A stretch of DNA of 47,581 nt from a bacterium (GTDB lineage: Bacteria; Bdellovibrionota_B; Oligoflexia; Oligoflexales; RGVZ01), in NCBI GenBank assembly GCA_010029825.1, contig RGVZ01000014.1:1-47581 (forward strand). Direction: 5' to 3'. The position numbers were made by a program, and so were the translations under genes. Position 1 is the first letter of the stretch. Each line of letters starts with the position of its first letter. The notes below the pieces were generated by a model. It had not been told where the DNA came from, searched no databases, and was given only the letters and a program-made list of their open reading frames with translations. Below are positions 29,930 through 39,438 of the stretch, piece after piece.

Positions 29930-30217
29930 ATGGCGCGTTCAATTAAAAAAGGTCCATTTGTCGACGGATACCTCTTCAACAAAGCGGAAAAGGCCCGTCA
30001 AGACCGCAAACCGATCAAGACCTGGAGCCGTCGCTCCACGATCCTGCCTGAGTTCGTCGGGCTGACGTTCGCGGTTCACAACGGTAACAAATTCGTTCCT
30101 GTTTTCGTTACCGAGAACATGGTCGGCCACAAACTGGGCGAGTTTGCCCAGACCCGGACGTTCCATGGTCACGGCGATGACAAAAAAGGTGCCAAGCCAG
30201 CTGGCGCAGGCGCGTGA
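29930..30217 (+). CDS. rpsS: 30S ribosomal protein S19
   Basis: [15 protein letters not shown]...[21 protein letters not shown]. Confidence 0.97.
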   Translation: MARSIKKGPFVDGYLFNKAEKARQDRKPIKTWSRRSTILPEFVGLTFAVHNGNKFVPVFVTENMVGHKLGEFAQTRTFHGHGDDKKGAKPAGAGA

Positions 30218-30229
30218 GGTTGATGAACA

Positions 30230-30568
30230 ATGTCTGAACAATACAAAGCAGTATTAAGAAACGTTCGCATTGCCCCGCGCAAGGTTCGCCTCGTGGCTGA
30301 CCTGGTACGCGGCAAGCAGGTCCAGGAAGCCCTGGATCTTCTGAAGTTGACGACAAAGCGTTCGGCTCCGGTCGTAGCGGGTCTGTTGACCTCCGCGATT
30401 GCCAACGCGACGTCGAAAGCGACGGTTGATGTCGATCGTCTGGTGATCAGTGAGCTGATGGTTGACGGCGGTGCGGTGCTCAAGCGCTTCATTCCCCGTG
30501 CCCAGGGTCGTGCTACCCCGGTTCGCAAGCGCACCTCACACATCACGATGAAGCTGAAAGAAATCTAA
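30230..30568 (+). CDS. rplV: 50S ribosomal protein L22
   Basis: [19 protein letters not shown]...[22 protein letters not shown]. Confidence 0.97.
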   Translation: MSEQYKAVLRNVRIAPRKVRLVADLVRGKQVQEALDLLKLTTKRSAPVVAGLLTSAIANATSKATVDVDRLVISELMVDGGAVLKRFIPRAQGRATPVRKRTSHITMKLKEI

Positions 30569-30583
30569 AGGAAGGATGACTTC

Positions 30584-31246
30584 GTGGGACAGAAAGTAAA
30601 CCCGATTGGTTTCCGTCTCGGTGTGATCAAGAGCTGGAGCTCGCGCTGGTACTCAAAGCAGGACTACGCGAAACTCCTCCAGGAAGACATCCGGATCCGG
30701 GGATATATTGAGAAGAAGTTCAAGGCCGCTGGTGTTGCTACGGTTGAGATTGAGCGTGCTGCCAAGAACCTCAAGATCAACATCCACAGTAGCCGTCCGG
30801 GCATCATCATTGGGAAGAAGGGCGCAGGCGCGGAAAGCTTGAAGGACGAACTTGTTCGTCACTGCAAGATCACTTCCGGAGAGCCCTCCCTGAACGTGTT
30901 CGAAGTCAAAAAGCCGGACATGGATGCCAAGTTGGTCGCGGAGAGCATCCGTGAGCAGTTGGAGCGCCGGGTCTCGTTCCGCCGGGCCATGAAAAAGTCG
31001 ATTGGCCAGACCATGAAAGCGGGCGCCAAGGGTATCAAGGTGCAGCTGTGCGGTCGTCTCGGCGGCGCGGACATGTCCAGGATGGAGCGTTACATGGAAG
31101 GCCGTGTTCCGTTGCATACCCTGCGCGCTGATATCGATTATGGAACGGCAGAAGCCTTGACGACCTTTGGTCTGATTGGCGTCAAAGTATGGGTTTTCAA
31201 AGGGGAAGTTCTTTCCCGCGAAGACTCATCCACGAAGCAGAACTAA
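30584..31246 (+). CDS. rpsC: 30S ribosomal protein S3
   Basis: [23 protein letters not shown]...[12 protein letters not shown]. Confidence 0.98.
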   Translation: MGQKVNPIGFRLGVIKSWSSRWYSKQDYAKLLQEDIRIRGYIEKKFKAAGVATVEIERAAKNLKINIHSSRPGIIIGKKGAGAESLKDELVRHCKITSGEPSLNVFEVKKPDMDAKLVAESIREQLERRVSFRRAMKKSIGQTMKAGAKGIKVQLCGRLGGADMSRMERYMEGRVPLHTLRADIDYGTAEALTTFGLIGVKVWVFKGEVLSREDSSTKQN

Positions 31247-31279
31247 AACCAGCAGAGACCGACGAGCGAGGACTGAAAC

Positions 31280-31702
31280 ATGCTGGCTCCAAAGAGAATG
31301 AAATTCCGGAAGGCCCACAAAGGCCGGATCAAGGGCAAGGCCAAGGGCGGTACGGAGCTCCACAAGGGCGAATTCGGCCTGATGGCTGTCGAAAGCGGAA
31401 AGATCACGGCCCGCCAGATCGAGGCAGCTCGTATTGCGATGACCCGTCATTGCAAGCGCGGTGGTAACGTGTTCATCAAGATCTTCCCGGACAAGCCAAT
31501 TACAAAGAAACCGGCCGAAACCCGGATGGGTTCTGGAAAAGGTGGCGTCGAATACTACGTTGCGGTTGTAAAGCCGGGCAGAATCCTTTATGAGATGCAG
31601 GGCGTTGAGAAAGCCGTTGCTGAGCAGGCCCTGACACTCGCTGCCTCCAAGCTCCCGATCAAAACCAAACTAATCCTCCGGTCAGAAGACCCTTGGGCAT
31701 AA
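31280..31702 (+). CDS. rplP: 50S ribosomal protein L16
   Basis: [24 protein letters not shown]...[13 protein letters not shown]. Confidence 0.97.
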   Translation: MLAPKRMKFRKAHKGRIKGKAKGGTELHKGEFGLMAVESGKITARQIEAARIAMTRHCKRGGNVFIKIFPDKPITKKPAETRMGSGKGGVEYYVAVVKPGRILYEMQGVEKAVAEQALTLAASKLPIKTKLILRSEDPWA

Positions 31703-31711
31703 GGTTGAGTC

Positions 31712-31969
31712 ATGGATTTGCATAAACTGAAAGCTGAAGAAATTCGTGGGTTTGAAATGGCCCGTTCGGTTGAGCTGGAACACCAGATCCGCCGCGCGCT
31801 TCATGACGCCCGTATGGATATTTACAACCCGGCTGCCCGCGCGTCTGGAAAGATTCGCGGATTGAAGCGTAGCCTGGCTCGTTTGTTGACGCTTCGTGGT
31901 CCCGCAGCTAAACCGGTCGCGAAAGCTCCGGCAAAGCCAGCAACCAAGCGTGCAAAGACGAGCAAGTAG
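31712..31969 (+). CDS. rpmC: 50S ribosomal protein L29 with Ala/Pro/Lys-rich C-terminal tail
   Basis: MDLHKLKAEEIRGFEMARSVELEHQIRRAL in the syntenic position between rplP and rpsQ. Confidence 0.85.
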   Translation: MDLHKLKAEEIRGFEMARSVELEHQIRRALHDARMDIYNPAARASGKIRGLKRSLARLLTLRGPAAKPVAKAPAKPATKRAKTSK

Positions 31970-32004
31970 TTGAAAGTGCAACGTTCTTATAGAGAGAGCG
32001 AACT

Positions 32005-32280
32005 GTGAGCGAATCATCCATGAGCAAAGAGAAGGTAGTCCGCACAATCCGGTGCACCGTGACCAGCGACAAGATGGAAAAGTCCCGCGTCGCGGTTGTC
32101 GAGCGCCTGGTGAAGCATCCGACCGCTGGCAAGTATATCCGCCGTCGCACGAAGTTGATGTTCCACGACGCGCAGAATCTCAGCCGGACTGGTGACGAGG
32201 TTCTGGTTCGCCAGACCCGGCCGATGAGCGCACGCAAGAAATTCGAATTGGTGAAAGTTGTCCGGGAAGCACGGCGCTAA
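32005..32280 (+). CDS. rpsQ: 30S ribosomal protein S17
   Basis: [39 protein letters not shown]. Confidence 0.95.
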   Translation: MSESSMSKEKVVRTIRCTVTSDKMEKSRVAVVERLVKHPTAGKYIRRRTKLMFHDAQNLSRTGDEVLVRQTRPMSARKKFELVKVVREARR

Positions 32281-32318
32281 CAGACCATTCCCCCAGACGT
32301 CCTGATACAGGTGATTTC

Positions 32319-32690
32319 ATGATCCAGATGGAAACAGTACTGCAAAGTGGTGACAACTCGGGTGCAAAGCGCCTGAAGTGTTTCAAGGTCCTTGGTGGCA
32401 GCAAGAAGCGTTTCGCGACCGTCGGCGACATTATCGTCGTCGCGATCAAGGAAGCCCTGCCGAACAGCAAGGTCGAAAAAGGCACCGTCCACAAAGCCGT
32501 CGTGGTTCGCACCACGAAGGAGATCAAGCGCGCTGATGGTTCAACCATCCGCTTTGACGAGAACGCGGCAGTGCTGATCAAGGGCAAAGAGAACGAACCA
32601 GTCGGTACCCGTATCTTCGGACCGGTTGCGCGTGAGGTGAGGCAGAAGGGCTTCTCCCGTATCGCGTCACTGGCTCCGGAAGTTCTGTAA
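32319..32690 (+). CDS. rplN: 50S ribosomal protein L14
   Basis: [41 protein letters not shown]. Confidence 0.98.
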   Translation: MIQMETVLQSGDNSGAKRLKCFKVLGGSKKRFATVGDIIVVAIKEALPNSKVEKGTVHKAVVVRTTKEIKRADGSTIRFDENAAVLIKGKENEPVGTRIFGPVAREVRQKGFSRIASLAPEVL

Positions 32691-32768
32691 GGCGACGCCC
32701 CACAAGGTGACGCCCGGCGAGCCCCCGGAAGGGAAGGAAGCGGGTCCTTAAAGAAGGAAGTAGCAACG

Positions 32769-33338
32769 ATGGCAAGCAAGACACAAAAAAGCAATGGAAC
32801 GGCTCCGCGCCTGCAGACTCAGTACGCTGAAGTCCGCGCGCAGCTGCAAAAGGACCTCGGTCTCAAAAACCCGATGCAGGTCCCCCACATCAAAAAAATT
32901 GTCGTGAACATCGGCGAGGGCGATGCTGTTGAGAACCGCAAGGCCCTGGAAGGTGCTGTGAACGACCTGACCCTTATCACCGGTCAAAAGCCGATCATGA
33001 CGCGGGCCAAGAAGAGCATCGCGACGTTCAAGCTGCGCCAAGGGATGCCGATCGGTTGTGCCGTGACACTTCGTCGCCAGCGCATGTACGAATTTCTCGA
33101 TCGCTTTATCAACGTGGCAGTCCCCCGCATCCGTGACTTCCGGGGTTTTTCGCCGAAGGCGTTTGACGGGCGGGGTTGCTATACCCTGGGCATCAAGGAA
33201 CAGATCATTTTCCCTGAAATCGATTACGACAAAGTGGACAAGATCCGTGGTCTGGGTATCACGATTGTGACATCCGCGAGGACCGACGTTGAAGCAAAAG
33301 CGCTTCTCGAGAAGTTCAACTTTCCGTTCCGTAAATAA
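32769..33338 (+). CDS. rplE: 50S ribosomal protein L5
   Basis: [17 protein letters not shown]...[34 protein letters not shown]. Confidence 0.98.
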   Translation: MASKTQKSNGTAPRLQTQYAEVRAQLQKDLGLKNPMQVPHIKKIVVNIGEGDAVENRKALEGAVNDLTLITGQKPIMTRAKKSIATFKLRQGMPIGCAVTLRRQRMYEFLDRFINVAVPRIRDFRGFSPKAFDGRGCYTLGIKEQIIFPEIDYDKVDKIRGLGITIVTSARTDVEAKALLEKFNFPFRK

Positions 33339-33377
33339 AGAAACGAATCAGCGAAAGCTGTAAGGAGCATAGCGACA

Positions 33378-33563
33378 ATGGCCAAGAAAGCCATGATTGA
33401 AAAATGTAACCGGAAGCCGAAATTCAGCACCCGGGCTTACACCCGCTGTACGAAATGCGGTCGTCCGAAGGCTGTGTATCGCAAGTTTGGCATCTGCCGT
33501 ATCTGCTTCCGCTCGATGGCGCTCAAGGGTCAACTGCCCGGCGTTATCAAGGCTTCCTGGTAA
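33378..33563 (+). CDS. rpsN: 30S ribosomal protein S14 type Z
   Basis: [40 protein letters not shown]. Confidence 0.97.
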   Translation: MAKKAMIEKCNRKPKFSTRAYTRCTKCGRPKAVYRKFGICRICFRSMALKGQLPGVIKASW

Positions 33564-33575
33564 TAGGAGACTAAA

Positions 33576-33911
33576 ATGCAAGTTTGTGACCCAATTTCCG
33601 ATCTCCTGGCGCGAATCCGCAATGGCCAAAAGGCTGGTCACGAAGTCGTGACTGTTCCAGCGTCTGCGGTGAAGATCGCCATCACGCACCTCCTCAAGGA
33701 AGAAGGCTTCGTCCGGAACTACAAGTGTATCCGCGATCGCAAGCAAGGCGTGATCAAGATCGCGTTGAACTATCGTGAAGACGGCAAAGGTGTGATCCTT
33801 GGGATCAAGCGCGTGAGTCGTCCGAGCCATCGCATTTATGTCGGCGTGGACAAGATTCCGTATGTGAAGAACGGTTTCGGTACCGCGATCCTGTCGAAAC
33901 CGAAAATTTGA
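33576..33911 (+). CDS. rpsH: 30S ribosomal protein S8, C-terminally truncated
   Basis: DPISDLLARIRNGQKAGHEVVTVPAS...RVSRPSHRIYVGVDKIPYVKNGFGTAILSKPKI*; the usual STSKGxMTDxEAR...GGExxxYVW C-terminus is missing. Confidence 0.93.
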   Translation: MQVCDPISDLLARIRNGQKAGHEVVTVPASAVKIAITHLLKEEGFVRNYKCIRDRKQGVIKIALNYREDGKGVILGIKRVSRPSHRIYVGVDKIPYVKNGFGTAILSKPKI

Positions 33912-33925
33912 AGGGAACTTCAAAA

Positions 33926-34468
33926 ATGTCTCGTATCGGTAAAAAGCCAATCACCCTCCCGAAGGGTGTTGAAGTGAAAGTTGAAGGCGACACCATTAAG
34001 GTCAAAGGCCCGAAAGGGCAGTTGTCCCAGAAGATCCACGATACCATGTCGGTTGCTGTGGAAGGTGGTTCCGTCCGGATCGTCCCGAAAAGCCCCCGTA
34101 ACGATATCGGTCAGTTTCACGGGCTGACCCGGACCTTGGTGGCCAACATGGTCCAAGGCTGCGCTGAGGGTTTCACAAAGTCCCTGTCACTGGTGGGCGT
34201 GGGTTACCGCGCGGCTGCAAAGGGCAAGGGTGTTACGTTGAACCTCGGCCATAGCCATGCGATCGACTTCGACGCGCCTGCCGGAATCGAGATCAAGGTT
34301 GAAAAGCAGACCTCAATCGTCGTGTCCGGTGCGGACAAGGAGCTGGTTGGGCGTGTGTCTGCAACGCTTCGTAGCCTCCGTGCTCCCGAGCCATACCATG
34401 GCAAGGGTGCCCGCTATGCTGACGAAGTCATTGTTACGAAGGTTGGTAAGGCTGCTGGTAAGAAGTAA
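33926..34468 (+). CDS. rplF: 50S ribosomal protein L6
   Basis: MSRIGKKPITLPKGVEVKVEGDTIKVKGPKGQL...PEPYHGKGARYADE. Confidence 0.97.
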   Translation: MSRIGKKPITLPKGVEVKVEGDTIKVKGPKGQLSQKIHDTMSVAVEGGSVRIVPKSPRNDIGQFHGLTRTLVANMVQGCAEGFTKSLSLVGVGYRAAAKGKGVTLNLGHSHAIDFDAPAGIEIKVEKQTSIVVSGADKELVGRVSATLRSLRAPEPYHGKGARYADEVIVTKVGKAAGKK

Positions 34469-34509
34469 CCAGGCTCGGATCCAGCGGCGGTCACGATAAG
34501 GAAGCATTC

Positions 34510-34866
34510 ATGAGTACAGTAAGCGTCAAAAACAGGATGCGTGCGCGCCGGAAACTGCGCGGTCGCAAGAAGATCTCGGGCACGGCCGAGCGTCCGCGGA
34601 TGTCGGTGTTCCGCTCCGCGCGTCACGTATTTGTTCAGGTTGTCGATGACAACACTGGCAAGACCCTTGTTTCCTTCGGCACGTTTGCCAAGGGCAAGGC
34701 CGAGCGCGCCAACAAGGAAGTCTGCACGGAAGTCGGTAAAAAACTGGCAGCCGCTTGCAAGGAAAAAAACATCACTAAAGTCGTCTTTGACAAGAACGGT
34801 TACACCTACCACGGCCGCATCAAGGCTCTGGCAGACGGTGCCCGTGAAGCTGGTCTGGAATTCTAA
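34510..34866 (+). CDS. rplR: 50S ribosomal protein L18
   Basis: RRKLRGRKKISGTAERPRMSVFRSARHVFVQVVDD...FDKNGYTYHGRIKALADGAREAGLEF. Confidence 0.97.
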   Translation: MSTVSVKNRMRARRKLRGRKKISGTAERPRMSVFRSARHVFVQVVDDNTGKTLVSFGTFAKGKAERANKEVCTEVGKKLAAACKEKNITKVVFDKNGYTYHGRIKALADGAREAGLEF

Positions 34867-34887
34867 AGGACTCTTGAGAGGGAACCT

Positions 34888-35472
34888 GTGGCACAAGAAA
34901 CCAAAGAGCCAAGAAAAATGGAAGAGAAGGACAACGATGGTCTTCAGGACCGCGTTGTTCATATTGCCCGCGTTGCTAAGGTTGTGAAGGGCGGTCGCCG
35001 CTTCAGCTTCAGTGCGCTGGTTGTCGTTGGTGACGGTCGGGAGAAAGTCGGATTCGGCCTGGGTAAAGCCAGTGAGGTTCCGGACGCGATTCGCAAGGCT
35101 TCCGAACAAGCCAAGAAAAACATGACCAGGATTCCAATGGTCGACGGTACAATCCCGTTCGACGTAACCGGAAAATTCGGTTCTGCCCGCGTCATTATGT
35201 TCCCTGCCAAAAAAGGTAAAGGGATCATCGCCGGTGGCGCGGTTCGTATCCTCGTCGAGCTCGGTGGTGTCCAGGACATCATTTGCAAGGTTCACGGAAC
35301 CAAGAACCATCAGAACGTCGTGCGCGCCGCACTGGACGGTCTCAAGCAACTGATGCTGCCGGAGCAGTACGCTGGCTTCCGTGGCAAGACCGCTGAGCAG
35401 ACCAAGCAAGTTCGTCACAGCAAGGCGGAAACGCGCCGTGCGACGAAGGCTGCCGCAAAGGCCAAGAAGTAA
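34888..35472 (+). CDS. rpsE: 30S ribosomal protein S5
   Basis: [51 protein letters not shown]. Confidence 0.97.
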   Translation: MAQETKEPRKMEEKDNDGLQDRVVHIARVAKVVKGGRRFSFSALVVVGDGREKVGFGLGKASEVPDAIRKASEQAKKNMTRIPMVDGTIPFDVTGKFGSARVIMFPAKKGKGIIAGGAVRILVELGGVQDIICKVHGTKNHQNVVRAALDGLKQLMLPEQYAGFRGKTAEQTKQVRHSKAETRRATKAAAKAKK

Positions 35473-35491
35473 AGGCTGAAGGGAACTAGAA

Positions 35492-35674
35492 ATGTCAGAG
35501 ATCGTCGTCAAGCAAACACGCAGCCTGATTGGTCAGTCGGAAGCCAACAGGAAGGTTGTCAAGGCACTTGGCCTGCGCCGTATCGGCCATTCCAAGAACC
35601 ACAAGGACAACAACTGCATCCGTGGAATGATCAACAAGGTGAAGCACCTTGTTTCGTATGAGCTGAAGGGTTGA
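35492..35674 (+). CDS. rpmD: 50S ribosomal protein L30
   Basis: VKQTRSLIGQSEANRKVVKALGLRRIGHSKNHKDNNCIRGMINKVKHLVSYE. Confidence 0.95.
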   Translation: MSEIVVKQTRSLIGQSEANRKVVKALGLRRIGHSKNHKDNNCIRGMINKVKHLVSYELKG

Positions 35675-35678
35675 ACCA

Positions 35679-36152
35679 ATGGCAACCAAAAAAGCTGAAA
35701 CAGCTATTTTGAAAAACCTCGGAAACGTGGTTCCGGCAAAAGGATCCAATATCAAGGTCAAGCGCCTTGGTCGTGGTATCGGTAGTGGTCTGGGCAAGAC
35801 TTCTGCCCGCGGTGGAAAAGGCCAGACGGCACGTTCTGGAAGCAGCATCCGTGCGGGCTTCGAAGGTGGCCAGATGCCTCTGTACCGCCGTCTGCCGAAG
35901 CGCGGCTTCACCAATCTGTTCGCCAACCGTTTCAACGCGATCAACATCTCTGATCTCAATCGCTTTGATGCCGGCGCGGAGATCGACCGTGAAGCCCTTG
36001 CGAAGGCTGGTCTGATCCGTTTCGATAACCTGCCCGTAAAACTTCTTGGCAAAGGTAATCTCGAGAAGAAGATTTCGGTGAAGGTGAACAAGGCAAGCGC
36101 ATCGGCCAAGCAGGCCGTTGAAAAATTGGGCGGTAAAGTCGAGGAGATCTAA
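35679..36152 (+). CDS. rplO: 50S ribosomal protein L15
   Basis: KRLGRGIGSGLGKTSARGGKGQTARSGSSIRAGFEGGQMPLYRRLPKRGF. Confidence 0.96.
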   Translation: MATKKAETAILKNLGNVVPAKGSNIKVKRLGRGIGSGLGKTSARGGKGQTARSGSSIRAGFEGGQMPLYRRLPKRGFTNLFANRFNAINISDLNRFDAGAEIDREALAKAGLIRFDNLPVKLLGKGNLEKKISVKVNKASASAKQAVEKLGGKVEEI

Positions 36153-36155
36153 CAA

Positions 36156-37478
36156 GTGGCCCAGGCGATTTCGAAGCTACCGGAAGGCACGCTGAACCAC
36201 CTCCAGAAGAAGATCCTGTATACACTGGGATTTCTGGCCATTTACCGGATCGGGGTTCATGTCCCGATCCCGGGTGTGGACACCGATGCTCTCGGTGAGT
36301 TCTTCAAGTCGCAAGGAGCCAACCTGTTCGGCATGTTCAACATGTTCTCGGGCGGGGCTCTCGAAAGATTTTCCGTATTCGCTTTGGGCGTGATGCCTTA
36401 CATCTCGGCATCCATCATCGCCCAGCTCCTGACGGTTGTTGTCCCGCATCTCGAAGCTCTTTCGAAGGAAGGCGAGGCTGGTCGCAGGAAGATCACGCAA
36501 TATACCCGCTATGGCACCGTTCTGCTGGCATTCATTCAAGGTTACATGATTGCCAACACGCTGGAGGCGGCGCCATTTCAAGGGGGTTCCCTGGTTCTGA
36601 CTGGCGGCCTTGGCTGGAAGCTGATGACAACGCTTTCACTGACCGCCGGTACGGCTTTTGTGATGTGGCTAGGAGAGCAGATCACTGAGCGCGGCGTCGG
36701 GAATGGCATGTCGTTGATTATCTTCGCTGGGATCGTTGCCGGACTCCCGCGGATCATTGGCAATACTTATAGCCAGTTCTCGCATGCTCAGCTGGACTTG
36801 GCTCGTATTGCCCTTCTCGGCGCCGTGATCATCCTGGTCATCGCCGGGGTGGTGTTCCTCGAGAACGGTGTCCGTCAGGTGCCAATCCAGTACGCGAAGC
36901 GTCAGGTTGGTGGTCGCATTTACGGCGGCCAGAACTCCCACTTGCCGATCCGCATCAACGCGGCGGGCGTCATTCCTCCGATTTTTGCCAGTTCGCTGCT
37001 GCAGTTCCCGCTGACGATTTCTGCCGTTGCGCCGAATTCGAAAATCGCTCATTTCGTTACGACCAACCTCAATCCGGGGGGATGGCTCTACAACACGGTA
37101 TACGTGTCGATGATCATCTTCTTCGCGTACTTCTACACATCGATCACATTCAAGCCGGACGAGATTGCCGAGAACCTCAAGAAGCATGGTGGCTTCGTCC
37201 CGGGGATCCGCCCTGGCGCCAAGACGGCAGAGTTCATGGAACGCGTGGTTAGCCGGTTGACCTTGTCAGGGGCTCTATATTTGTCGGCCATCTGTGTATT
37301 GCCGACCATCTTGACCGGAAAGTTCAATGTTCAGTTTTACTTTGGGGGCACGAGCCTTTTGATCGTGGTTGGAACGGCGCTCGAGACGTTCCGCCAGATC
37401 GAAGCCCACCGCCAGAGCCTGCGCTATGACGCCTTCTTGAAGCGCGGCGCCATCCGTCCTCGTCGGGGCACTGTATGA
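36156..37478 (+). CDS. secY: Preprotein translocase subunit SecY
   Basis: IYRIGVHVPIPGVD, FALGVMPYISASIIAQLL, SLIIFAGIVAGLP, INAAGVIPPIFASSLL. Confidence 0.98.
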   Translation: MAQAISKLPEGTLNHLQKKILYTLGFLAIYRIGVHVPIPGVDTDALGEFFKSQGANLFGMFNMFSGGALERFSVFALGVMPYISASIIAQLLTVVVPHLEALSKEGEAGRRKITQYTRYGTVLLAFIQGYMIANTLEAAPFQGGSLVLTGGLGWKLMTTLSLTAGTAFVMWLGEQITERGVGNGMSLIIFAGIVAGLPRIIGNTYSQFSHAQLDLARIALLGAVIILVIAGVVFLENGVRQVPIQYAKRQVGGRIYGGQNSHLPIRINAAGVIPPIFASSLLQFPLTISAVAPNSKIAHFVTTNLNPGGWLYNTVYVSMIIFFAYFYTSITFKPDEIAENLKKHGGFVPGIRPGAKTAEFMERVVSRLTLSGALYLSAICVLPTILTGKFNVQFYFGGTSLLIVVGTALETFRQIEAHRQSLRYDAFLKRGAIRPRRGTV

Positions 37479-38122
37479 TCGTCGTCCTGACGGGAGCGCC
37501 TGGGGCCGGCAAGGGCACCCAGGCTGACTTGTTGGCAGCAAAGGAGGGTTTTCGCAAGGTTTCCACTGGCGACGCCCTTCGTAAGCATGTCCGCATGAAG
37601 TCCCCGATTGGACTGCAAGCTGAGGCCGTGATGGCTCGCGGCGAGCTGGTCTCAGATGAGATCCTTTTTGAAATCCTGCGGGAGGAACTGGGTCCGGATT
37701 CGGGCGAGAGAATCCTTCTGGACGGATATCCCAGGAACGTCGCTCAGGCCAAGACCTTGGATTCATTGAAGGAAACACACCCGGTTGTCGCCGCTATTCA
37801 TTTGGATGTCGACGCCGGTGAGCTGGTGAATCGATTGAGCGGTCGCCGGGTTTGTGGAAACTGTGGAGCAACCTATCACGTCACCTTGACGCCGTCGAAG
37901 ACTGCGGGCGTCTGTGACAAGTGCGGGGGCCTGCTGCAGCAGCGTGCCGATGACCGGGAGGACAGCGTCCGGACACGGTTGTCTGTCTATGAGTCGACGA
38001 CCAAACCAGTACTCGAATATTACAGGGGAAAAGGCCTTTATCAGAGGGTCGATGGTTTGGGCTCGACAGAAGAGGTGTTCGGGAAGCTCAAAGGTAGTCT
38101 GAGCGGTGTGAAATTCCGTTGA
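37475..38122 (+). CDS. adk: Adenylate kinase, zinc-finger lid type
   Basis: LTGAPGAGKGTQADLLA; CGNCGATYHV...CDKCGGLLQQRADD; ATGA overlap with secY stop. Confidence 0.97.
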   Translation: MIVVLTGAPGAGKGTQADLLAAKEGFRKVSTGDALRKHVRMKSPIGLQAEAVMARGELVSDEILFEILREELGPDSGERILLDGYPRNVAQAKTLDSLKETHPVVAAIHLDVDAGELVNRLSGRRVCGNCGATYHVTLTPSKTAGVCDKCGGLLQQRADDREDSVRTRLSVYESTTKPVLEYYRGKGLYQRVDGLGSTEEVFGKLKGSLSGVKFR

Positions 38123-38170
38123 GATGGGGCGCCTAAAAAGCTTGCAGGTGTAACTGGTTTGAGTTAGTTT

Positions 38171-38207
38171 GCCGCACCCTTGTGTCCGAAGGGGTGCAGC
38201 CTTTTTT
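38171..38207 (+). terminator. Terminator/attenuator-like hairpin upstream of infA
   Basis: GCACCCTT-loop-AAGGGGTGC followed by CC-TTTTTT, about 12 nt before the infA ATG. Confidence 0.6.
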
Positions 38208-38218
38208 GAAAGTGTGGG

Positions 38219-38437
38219 ATGGCAAAAGAAGAAGTCATTGAAGTCGAAGGCGTGGTCAAGGAACCGCTTCCCAACGCGATGTTCCGTGTTCAGCTGGAAA
38301 ATGGACATGAAGTTCTGGCCCACATCAGCGGAAAGATGAGGATGCACTTCATCAAAATCCTCCCGGGGGACAAGGTGAAGTTGGAAATCTCGCCTTACGA
38401 TTTGACTCGTGGGCGGATCACATATCGCGCGAAGTAG
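38219..38437 (+). CDS. infA: Translation initiation factor IF-1
   Basis: [53 protein letters not shown]. Confidence 0.97.
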   Translation: MAKEEVIEVEGVVKEPLPNAMFRVQLENGHEVLAHISGKMRMHFIKILPGDKVKLEISPYDLTRGRITYRAK

Positions 38438-38473
38438 CACCGGATTCGCAGTTCTTAAAGGGAATGGTGGGAA

Positions 38474-38587
38474 ATGAAAGTTAGAGCAAGCGTGAAGCCA
38501 ATTTGTGAGAAGTGCAAGATTGTTCGCCGCAAGAACGTCGTGCGGGTGATCTGCTCGGTTGGCAAGCACAAGCAGAAGCAGGGGTAA
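38474..38587 (+). CDS. rpmJ: 50S ribosomal protein L36 (zinc-binding)
   Basis: Manual translation [37 protein letters not shown]. Confidence 0.96.
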   Translation: MKVRASVKPICEKCKIVRRKNVVRVICSVGKHKQKQG

Positions 38588-38594
38588 GGGATCC

Positions 38595-38975
38595 ATGGCA
38601 CGTATTGCAGGTGTTGACCTTCCGGGTCAAAAACGCATTGAAATCGCTCTGACGAGCATCTTCGGTATCGGCCGTAAAAAGGCTGAAATGGTGGTTCGCG
38701 AGGCAGGCATCAGCCCTGACGTCCGCGCGGCTGACCTGGACGCGAACGACGTCAACGCTCTCCGTAAGGTCATCGACAGCAAACTCGTTGTTGAGGGTGA
38801 CCTTCGTCGTGAAATCGCTCTGTCCGTAAAGCGTCTGATGGACTTGAACTGCACTCGCGGGATCCGTCACCGCAAGGGTCTTCCGGTGCGCGGCCAGCGT
38901 ACCAAGACCAACGCACGCACGCGGAAGGGTCCGCGCAAGACGATCGCTGGCAAGAAGAAAGCTCCTACGGGTTGA
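38595..38975 (+). CDS. rpsM: 30S ribosomal protein S13
   Basis: [30 protein letters not shown]...[28 protein letters not shown]. Confidence 0.97.
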   Translation: MARIAGVDLPGQKRIEIALTSIFGIGRKKAEMVVREAGISPDVRAADLDANDVNALRKVIDSKLVVEGDLRREIALSVKRLMDLNCTRGIRHRKGLPVRGQRTKTNARTRKGPRKTIAGKKKAPTG

Positions 38976-39009
38976 TCCGTAGTTAAAACGGGTAAGGAAG
39001 TAATACGTC

Positions 39010-39408
39010 ATGGCAACTAAACCAGCAGCAACTGGTATCAAGAAGAAGAAAGTCAAGCGTAACGTCCCGGTGGGCGTGGCGCACGTCAAGGCTAGCTTCA
39101 ACAACACACTCATTACATTCACTGACGTCAATGGCGACGTGGTGGCTTGGTCGAGTTCGGGTAGCAAGGGTTTTAAAGGGTCGCGTAAAAGCACACCATT
39201 TGCGGCGCAAGTGGCGGCTGAGGAAGCGGCTCGGAAGGCAATGGATTCCGGCATGCGTACGGTCTCGGTTCTCGTTAGCGGTCCTGGTTCGGGCCGTGAG
39301 AGCGCTGTCCGCGCAATCGCATCTGCCGGCATGCGTGTCGCCATGATCAAAGACGTTACCCCGATCCCGCACAACGGCTGCCGCCCGTCGAAGCGCCGTC
39401 GGGTCTAA
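39010..39408 (+). CDS. rpsK: 30S ribosomal protein S11
   Basis: [46 protein letters not shown]. Confidence 0.97.
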   Translation: MATKPAATGIKKKKVKRNVPVGVAHVKASFNNTLITFTDVNGDVVAWSSSGSKGFKGSRKSTPFAAQVAAEEAARKAMDSGMRTVSVLVSGPGSGRESAVRAIASAGMRVAMIKDVTPIPHNGCRPSKRRRV

Positions 39409-39438
39409 TCAACCGTTTTTTGAAGAAGGGGTAATCCA

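Noticed and set aside
34414-35511. 365-aa minus-strand ORF across rplF-rplR-rpsE
   Set aside because: Antisense to three unmistakable ribosomal protein genes; long open antisense frames are expected from their codon bias.
37763-38596. 277-aa minus-strand ORF antisense to adk/infA
   Set aside because: Antisense to conserved genes; no family features.
38481-39374. 297-aa minus-strand ORF antisense to rpsM/rpsK
   Set aside because: Low-complexity translation, no recognisable domain, fully antisense to conserved genes.
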